Below, piece by piece: positions 12,774 through 12,817 of a stretch of 12,817 bases of DNA. Each line of letters opens with the position of its first letter. Within the stretch, counting starts at the first letter, position 1. This DNA comes from an uncultured Eubacteriales bacterium. Its GTDB lineage: Bacteria; Bacillota; Clostridia; Lachnospirales; Lachnospiraceae. Position numbers and translations under genes: made by a program. The stretch lies in the NCBI GenBank assembly GCA_900549105.1, contig URND01000086.1:1-12817 (forward strand), given 5' to 3'. The notes beneath the pieces were generated by a model that saw only the letters and a list, made by a program, of their open reading frames with translations, made no database searches and had not been told where the DNA came from.

Positions 12774-12817
12774 TTAATTAAAGATATTGTTGGGTAAAAA
12801 AGAAAGGTCAGTCGATT
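12774..12817. other. Non-homologous sequence at the truncation junction
   Basis: These 44 bases are AT-rich and do not continue the XRE HTH in any minus-strand frame. They begin TTAATTAAAG on the plus strand. They may be the end of an inserted element or a deletion junction; too little is visible to decide. Confidence 0.4.

Noticed and set aside
1..12817. CRISPR arrays, tRNA or rRNA genes, complete insertion sequences
   Set aside because: No regularly spaced repeats, tRNA-like cloverleaf, rRNA-like segments or transposase genes were found on either strand.

Overview
The window looks like chromosomal DNA of a low-to-moderate GC Gram-positive anaerobe (Bacillota, most likely a Lachnospiraceae-type clostridium). 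This is inferred from strong AGGAGG-type ribosome sites, sigma-A promoters, U-tailed terminators, two leader riboswitches, an MscL with a C-terminal zinc ribbon, and TipAS-type MerR, AraC/GyrI and XRE regulators. Nearly every gene is on the minus strand. The only plus-strand unit is a two-gene Lrp/AsnC-mscL operon. No rRNA, tRNA, CRISPR array or complete mobile element was seen.

Layout. 1-1226 (minus) is aspartate ammonia-lyase, cut by the window edge. It is divergent from an Lrp/AsnC regulator plus mscL (1488-2338, plus), and the shared intergenic region carries two in-phase dyads. From 5654 down to 2384 (minus) runs a unit headed by an FMN riboswitch with its own promoter and terminator. 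It holds an FGGY sugar kinase, a 59-residue BFD-like [2Fe-2S] protein, a two-domain SseB-like protein and an unknown protein. Next comes a MerR/TipAS regulator with an apparent internal deletion (5709-6167), then uracil permease UraA (6312-7574).

From 9602 down to 7646 (minus) lies a second riboswitch-headed unit. A yybP-ykoY (manganese) riboswitch precedes an unknown helical protein, a YccF membrane protein and a patatin-like lipid hydrolase. Upstream are a membrane-anchored DUF1858 redox-disulfide protein (9721-10056), an AraC/GyrI regulator (10260-11114), a Mn-catalase/ferritin-like protein (11227-11766) whose ribosome site lies in a perfect inverted repeat, and a 5'-truncated XRE/TPR regulator (11830-12773) whose homology breaks about 45 bases before the window ends.

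The most interesting part is the pair of metabolite or metal riboswitches placed in front of genes that are not their textbook targets. The FMN element faces a carbohydrate kinase rather than rib genes or ribU. The Mn2+ element faces an unknown-YccF-patatin operon rather than an Mn exporter. Each offers a functional hypothesis for poorly understood genes.
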